Below are positions 8,770 through 12,181 of a stretch of DNA of 12,181 nt, in pieces. A program made the translations under genes and the position numbers. The stretch comes from Saccoglossus kowalevskii (Eukaryota > Hemichordata > Enteropneusta > Harrimaniidae). Location of the stretch: positions 42,816 to 54,996 of the forward strand of contig NW_003138339.1 of NCBI RefSeq assembly GCF_000003605.2. The letters are read 5' to 3'. The notes under the pieces were generated by a model. It did no database searches. It saw only the letters and a program-made list of their open reading frames with translations, and was not told the DNA's origin. Positions within the stretch are counted from its first letter, which is position 1; each line of letters starts with the position of its first letter.

Positions 8770-8794
8770 AAAATGGCCACCAGTCGGCCATTTT
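8770..8794. repeat. AAAATGGCC/GGCCATTTT inverted repeat
   Basis: Perfect nine-base arms around a seven-base loop in one core unit. Less perfect forms recur in the other units near 8470, 8621 and 8922, so the small hairpin is a repeated property of the core. Confidence 0.8.
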
Positions 8795-9044
8795 GAATCT
8801 AATCTGAAAAACAAAATTATTTGCAGCACGGTCCCATAATTTCTAATGTATATACCAAGTTTGAGCAAAATCCATCTGTAAACAGCCGAGAAATGCTTGA
8901 TTTTTATGATTTTTTAGCACAAAAATGGCCGCCAATTCGGCCATCTTGAATCAGATTGTGAAACAAATTGACGTGCATATGTATAATATCATGTATGTTT
9001 AATGTTTGATTGTGATTGGTCCAGGCATTTCTAAGATACAGGTA

Positions 9045-9096
9045 CGTCCGTCCGTCCGTCCGTCCGTCCGGACGGACGGACGGACGCACGCACGGA
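9045..9096. repeat. GTCC/GGAC palindromic microsatellite
   Basis: GTCC units switch to GGAC units at 9069/9070, making a perfect 34-base palindrome at 9053-9086. Two CGCA-type units and ACGG close the tract. Such a tract can extrude as a cruciform. Confidence 0.95.
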
Positions 9097-9108
9097 GGTC
9101 AAAACACA

Positions 9109-9143
9109 AGTCCCCGTTTTCGGACTACGTCCGAATGGGGACT
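9109..9143. repeat. Terminal hairpin of element 2
   Basis: AGTCCCC..TTCGGAC pairs with GTCCGAA.GGGGACT across a TAC loop, with a small bulge. It follows the microsatellite exactly as the hairpin at 2970-3001 follows its own. Confidence 0.8.
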
Positions 9144-9233
9144 AAAAAGTGCCATAGAGACTAATTTAGCCATCATACGATACGTTCACGTCTGAAAAAA
9201 ATCGGTACAGCCATCCCTGATAAACCCGTGATT

Positions 9234-9273
9234 GTGTACGTGTGTGCGCGTGTGTGCGTGCGTGCGTACGTGT
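9234..9273. repeat. GT / GTGC microsatellite
   Basis: Alternating GT, GTGC and GTAC units about 90 bp beyond the terminal hairpin of element 2. Confidence 0.85.
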
Positions 9274-9404
9274 TTTGTTAGACAATACTTGTGCATATGC
9301 CTCTTATGACATTTGTACCAACTTCGAACAAACTCGGTCAAAGCACACTATGCTCTGAATGTTCTTGTTTGGTTCTAGTTCGTAGAGTAGAAATAAAACC
9401 TCAG

Positions 9405-9439
9405 TCTGGCCAGTAATATGCTCCAAATAACCCCATGTA
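9405..9439 (+). repeat. Dispersed repeat copy B
   Basis: TCTGGCCAGTAATATGCTCC and the following bases match 4225-4260 in the same orientation. Upstream ATAAAAC is also shared. Confidence 0.45.
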
Positions 9440-9646
9440 GTAGGTTTGGCTCTATACTCACTACATACATGGTGGTAACACTTTCTATTTCCATTCCTGA
9501 ATACGGAATATCACATTGTAGCAGTGTTTTGTGTGTTTGTATGTTGTCTTGTATTTAATGTCAGTGTTCAATGGAACCCTTGTAATTGCCCCAGGAACAT
9601 GAACATGCGTTTCAATAACATGGTATAATCACAATATATTGCTCAC

Positions 9647-9718
9647 CTCCAAATGGAACCCCTGTAAATATCTTGGGCATCCTATACTGGTAAAAGGCTT
9701 GCTTTTCTGCACCTCGAT
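9647..9718 (-). CDS. 72-nt exon, aromatic conserved-looking segment
   Basis: Acceptor GTTTATTCACAG precedes 9718 and donor TTTGGAG/GTGAGC follows 9647. It enters in phase 1, completing GAT (Asp) with exon 10965-10713, and leaves in phase 1. The residues are D then RGAEKQAFYQYRMPK followed by IFTGVPFG. Of all exons this has the most globular-looking composition (F, Y, Y, M, I, F, V, F in 24 residues), so it is the best candidate for a binding helix or strand and for homology searching. I do not recognise the family. Confidence 0.85.
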
Positions 9719-10033
9719 CTGTGAATAAACTGAGATTATCAAAATCTTGCCTATATATGAAATTCAGATTTACAACTATGCATCTAATGTAAAACTGATT
9801 TGTAGCTTGTAACGTATCACGAAATCATGGATAGCAAACTAGCACATTAAGCTATTGTATGAATGCACGATTTCAGGTAAGAATTGAGTATTGGTCCGCT
9901 GATACTGTAAAATTGTTATTGGTCAATTACAACAAAATGAGTCACTTTGTAAACAAGGACGTAACTAGTTAACAGATGGTACATGACTGAAACCTAAAAT
10001 AAGATTCATGGCGTTGAGGTACTGTTGAATATA

Positions 10034-10043
10034 ATCTATCTAT

Positions 10044-10085
<42 letters not shown>

Positions 10086-10122
10086 GGATGGATGGATGGA
10101 TGGATGGATAGATAGATAGATA
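10034..10122. repeat. GATA and GGAT microsatellite
   Basis: A short ATCTATCTATATAGATAGAT palindrome opens a run of GATA units. A GGAT block sits near 10083-10109, then GATA resumes. Compound tetranucleotide repeat. Confidence 0.95.
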
Positions 10123-10301
10123 CTAACACACGGGCACATGCTCATTTCACTTATCCTGTTTTTATTGAGCTTATCTTTCCCCAATCGCCCATTTTCTGAC
10201 AGGACGCTCTTCGAATGCGCCAAAAACAAACATCAAATGCATCTCAAATGCACTAAATATGTATTTTACCCTAAATATATACAAAATACATTTCATATTA
10301 A

Positions 10302-10431
10302 TGGGCGGTAGTCGTCGCGCAGCGCGTGTTCGAATTTCATGTAAATAGACAATGTATTTTACACGCGTTGTGTACGTCGCTATGAGTTCCATAATCAAAC
10401 ATACAGTACGCGGCGCGACAACCACCGTCCT
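10302..10431. mobile_element. Small TTAA-flanked inverted-repeat element
   Basis: Ends 10303-10320 and 10413-10430 are inverted copies at 15 of 18 positions (GG.CGGT.GT.GTCGCGC). TTAA lies at 10298-10301 and 10432-10435. It spans about 130 bp, is CpG-rich compared with its surroundings, and has no coding capacity. A piggyBac-like MITE is possible; the TTAA in AT-rich DNA could be chance. Confidence 0.5.
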
Positions 10432-10712
10432 TTAATCTGAAACGGATCCGATTCACATCCCCAATTGTACTAACAATACCTCCTAACACACCAAAAAACA
10501 CACACCCTAAATGCGGTCAGAAAATGTCCAAACCTGCACTAAAAATAAAACACTACAATTATAGTTCCTGGTACCTGGGGTATCAGTTTGGGTGCGCGAG
10601 TGATGACAACATTACATGAATTGACTAAGGTACCACTGCAAAATATTTGATGACATGTTATTTTACGAGACAAAAACATCAGCCGTTAATAGTAAACTAA
10701 AATGATGCTTAC

Positions 10713-10965
10713 CTGGTAGCGGTCTTGGTTGACTGGTTTCCCTTCCCTGGGCCCCAGCTCCCGACCCTGTGGACGGTCCCGCGCCCCCCTCCCGGTCTGG
10801 TCCCAACGAACCCCCATCCCTATCCCTCCCCCGCCCCGAATTTGGCTCAAACCTACTACCACCCGCACCACTATCAACCTCCCCCCTTCCCTCATCCGAC
10901 CCCCTCCCCTCATGATCACTCCTAACCCCGATATCACTGTCACTACTAGAACTTGTATCACTATC
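10713..10965 (-). CDS. 253-nt GC-rich exon, Ser/Asp and Gly/Arg-rich
   Basis: Acceptor CTTCTTTTTTTCAG precedes 10965 and donor CTACCAG/GTAAGC follows 10713. It enters in phase 0 and leaves in phase 1, giving 84 residues. It starts DSDTSSSSDSDIG (likely casein kinase 2-type phosphorylation cluster). Gly/Arg/Asp/Glu-rich sequence with SGRGRDRDGG in the middle follows, and it ends QGRETSQPRPLP. It is wholly disordered by composition. The exon is far richer in G on the coding strand than anything around it. The other phase options meet TAG within the first codons or do not fit the next exon. The opposite-strand Pro-rich ORFs are shadows. The exon before it was not found. Confidence 0.85.
10811..10837 (-). 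other. G-quadruplex motif in coding strand
   Basis: On the minus strand five runs of three to five G are separated by 1, 1, 3 and 2 bases, which meets the standard G3+N1-7 rule. It lies in the mRNA-sense strand of exon 10965-10713, so it could fold in both DNA and RNA. A second, looser G-rich stretch lies at about 10880-10910. Confidence 0.75.
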
Positions 10966-11855
10966 CTGAAAAAAAGAAGAAAATACACGAGTATTAGTTA
11001 TTTATAACTTCAATGTACAAATATGAATTTCGTGTCACATGTGCAGCACAGTGTGGTCGTATTTTAATAACTCGGGCTACCTATGGCTGGCTTTGCCATT
11101 TCGAATACATTTTATGAAGAAATCCATTTTATGAAGTGAATTTTATTGCTCACAACTACTCTGCATAATTTGACTGTATGTGGGTTTTCAAAGGAGCCAA
11201 AGTTTTTCAAATATCAAATCCAGCTCGGACTACTGAAAAAAAATGTTTTTATGTTTTTTTTTAATGGCTGATATTGAGTCATCTTTCATTGACCGTAAAA
11301 ACATGCTCGTAAAATTATTAGTAACAATTGTTTGAAGTTGAATGTTTAACTAATTTGAACAAATTATGACATAGGATGTCATAAACGAATAACCGCTAAA
11401 TTGGTAATTTTGAATCAAGGTCATCAAGGCGTAAATAATGTATACTATATTGTTTTAACTATTTACCAAGTAAACAAAATCTGTCAGGTACATCAAAAAA
11501 GTGGGTAACAAACAAATACAAATACAACACGAGCTTCATTTTGAATCAGATCATGAAACAGTGACATGTAAAGTTTGCAATCTATTTACCACTATTGAGC
11601 AGTTTCAAATCAAATAGCCAATATGATGTCATTAATGTAGACATGCCCACAAATCTGATGATATGCTCAAATGTCAATTTGTACTGTTTTTTGTAACTAT
11701 CGGTCAAAATTCAAAAACAGAAATCTGCCCAGTCATGCCAATAGCATATGGCCAAGTGATTTTGTTTAAAATCACTGTTGCATCATTATTGGTACATAAC
11801 ACAGGGTATCATTTTTACTACAAGAATTAACCTTGCATGTTCAGGTATACTTATT

Positions 11856-11909
11856 TTATTGAGCCTTCGCCAATGCGTTTGAGGGACTCCGTTGGCGAGG
11901 GCGCAATAA
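11856..11909. repeat. Hairpin with 18-bp arms
   Basis: TTATTGAGCCTTCGCCAA (11856-11873) and the reverse complement of 11892-11909 agree at 16 of 18 positions, around an 18-base loop. A further partial copy, TATCGCCAACC, follows at once. It may be the end of an eroded relative of elements 1 and 2. Confidence 0.75.
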
Positions 11910-11999
11910 CTATCGCCAACCATGGCAGGGTAGAAGTGGCATTGAACTATCAAAATTCATGAAGTGTCAATAACAAATTTAAATGTTGGTTTTACATAT

Positions 12000-12033
12000 T
12001 TTTATTTTATTTATTTATATATATATATATATC
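12000..12033. repeat. TTTA / TA simple repeat
   Basis: TTTA units pass into a run of about eight TA dinucleotides. Confidence 0.9.
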
Positions 12034-12181
12034 TGTTTAATTTATTTAAAAGATTCCTCTCATTAGTAAATAGCGCCCTCACTCAACATTATTTAAAATG
12101 AGTGGTTGGTCAAAAGTTTGATGAGTCAGGTGCATCTATTGGCTAAGCTTGTTGTACATAGATGCAAATGAGTATAGGAAC

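Larger units (their letters stand above)
8095..9143 (+). mobile_element. Pearl/HINE-like tandem-core element 2
   Basis: Tandem units of about 150 bp. The clearest anchors, AAAATGGCCACC..GGCCATTTT, lie near 8470, 8621, 8770 and 8922 (spacing 149-152). Older units show near 8205 and 8350. Each unit also has a form of taccaagtttgaacgaaatcc, which resembles taccaagtttcattgaaatg of element 1. A palindromic GTCC/GGAC microsatellite (9045-9096) and a hairpin (9109-9143) follow. The layout is the same as element 1. No coding capacity. The left border is uncertain. Confidence 0.65.
7349..9646 (-). other. Intron, 2298 nt, repeat-filled
   Basis: The largest intron in the model. It holds repeat element 2 (about 8095-9143), the GT/GTGC microsatellite at 9234-9273, and dispersed repeat copy B. 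The stretch 7349-8094 has nothing recognised. The 73-codon ORF at 7680-7901 lacks any family resemblance and sits in AT-rich sequence. Confidence 0.75.
9719..10712 (-). other. Intron, 994 nt
   Basis: It holds the GATA/GGAT microsatellite and the small TTAA-flanked inverted-repeat element. ATGTATTTT and AAAATACAT around 10259-10292 form an additional imperfect inverted repeat. The ORFs across 9969-10229 and 10171-10425 translate these repeats. Confidence 0.75.
892..10965 (-). other. Nine-exon gene model, partial, unknown family
   Basis: This is the gene span inferred by chaining splice sites on the minus strand. Exons, in transcript order, are 10965-10713, 9718-9647, 7348-7323, 5905-5885, 5562-5499, 4735-4709, 3816-3791, 1748-1728 and 1467-892. 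Every intron starts GT and ends AG. The phases at successive junctions are 1, 1, 0, 0, 1, 1, 0, 0, and all agree. The total is 1086 nt (362 codons) with no stop. The product reads Ser/Asp/Gly/Arg-rich, then an aromatic segment, then two acidic EEGE[I/L] modules, then a Gln-rich tail. No catalytic domain, zinc finger, signal peptide or membrane segment is seen. A disordered nuclear protein is inferred from composition only. The start codon was not found; the 3' end may be at 698. Introns of 260-2298 nt carry most of the repeats in the window. Confidence 0.8.
10966..12181 (-). other. Upstream intron or 5' flank, no exon identified
   Basis: No exon with a donor in phase 0 and a convincing acceptor or start was found. 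It contains a direct repeat of cattttatgaag near 11108 and 11127, words recalling element 2 (ATTTTGAATCA near 11410 and 11540), the hairpin at 11856-11909 and an AT microsatellite. The first exon of the gene is therefore probably beyond the right edge. Confidence 0.6.

Noticed and set aside
1850-9143. Tandem units considered as a CRISPR array
   Set aside because: Units are diverged along their whole 140-150 bp with no identical repeats and unique spacers, and the context is eukaryotic.
10725-11007. Pro-rich plus-strand ORFs
   Set aside because: Reverse-complement shadows of the Gly/Arg-rich exon at 10713-10965, running past its acceptor.
11081-11099. Possible first exon ATG GCA AAG CCA GCC ATA G
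   Set aside because: The context around ATG is good, but the donor is weak and leaves phase 1, whereas the next exon needs phase 0 (otherwise TAG at its second codon).
11467-11493. Possible first exon coding MYLTDFVYL before GTAAAT
   Set aside because: Phase 0 fits exon 10965-10713, but nine AT-rich codons with one modest donor are too easily found by chance. Not excluded; 5' RACE would decide.

Overview
The window is eukaryotic nuclear DNA, most likely from a marine invertebrate. The evidence is AT-rich sequence, abundant microsatellites, and tiny coding exons with clean GT-AG borders separated by long introns that carry non-autonomous transposable elements. Two of these elements combine tandem core repeats, a GGAC-type microsatellite and a 3' hairpin. 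That layout is known from the 'pearl' elements of bivalve molluscs and from Helentron-associated (HINE/DINE-like) elements. I favour a mollusc or another invertebrate such as amphioxus, but no single marker gene fixes the species.

One gene can be built, entirely on the minus strand, from about 10965 down to 892, with both ends probably outside the confirmed part. No long ORF represents it. It appears only when splice sites and reading phase are followed through nine exons of 253, 72, 26, 21, 64, 27, 26, 21 and 576 nt. Phases agree at every junction and the exons sum to 1086 nt, or 362 codons without a stop. The predicted product is largely disordered. It has a Ser/Asp then Gly/Arg-rich N-terminal part, a short conserved-looking aromatic segment (exon 9647-9718), two copies of an acidic module with paired EEGE[I/L] motifs, and a glutamine-rich tail of coiled-coil character. 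A possible last coding exon with a stop codon lies at 698-754. I do not recognise the family, so the function is unassigned. A nuclear scaffold or transcription/RNA-processing cofactor would fit the composition, but that is inference.

The most striking structure is an exon-triplet duplication. A 26-nt exon (phase 1 to 0), a 21-nt exon coding PRLEE plus two residues (0 to 0), and an exon carrying two EEGE[I/L] motifs exactly nine residues apart occur twice in the same order (7348-5499 and 3816-892). A 27-nt exon (4709-4735) lies between the two triplets.

Layout from left to right: possible SINE remnant and CA/GCAC microsatellite (1-540); candidate terminal exon (698-754); Gln-rich exon (892-1467); 21-nt exon (1728-1748); tandem-repeat element with hairpin (about 1850-3005); long palindrome (3277-3365); 26-nt exon (3791-3816); 27-nt exon (4709-4735); intronic hairpin (5435-5468) beside the first EEGEI exon (5499-5562); 21-nt exon (5885-5905); TTAA-flanked MITE-like element (5993-6665); 26-nt exon (7323-7348); second tandem-repeat/hairpin element (about 8095-9143); aromatic exon (9647-9718); GATA/GGAT microsatellite and a small TTAA-flanked inverted-repeat element (10034-10431); GC-rich exon (10713-10965); upstream intron or flank with a possible third, eroded hairpin-ended element (10966-12181). 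No rRNA, tRNA gene, CRISPR array or prokaryotic gene is visible.
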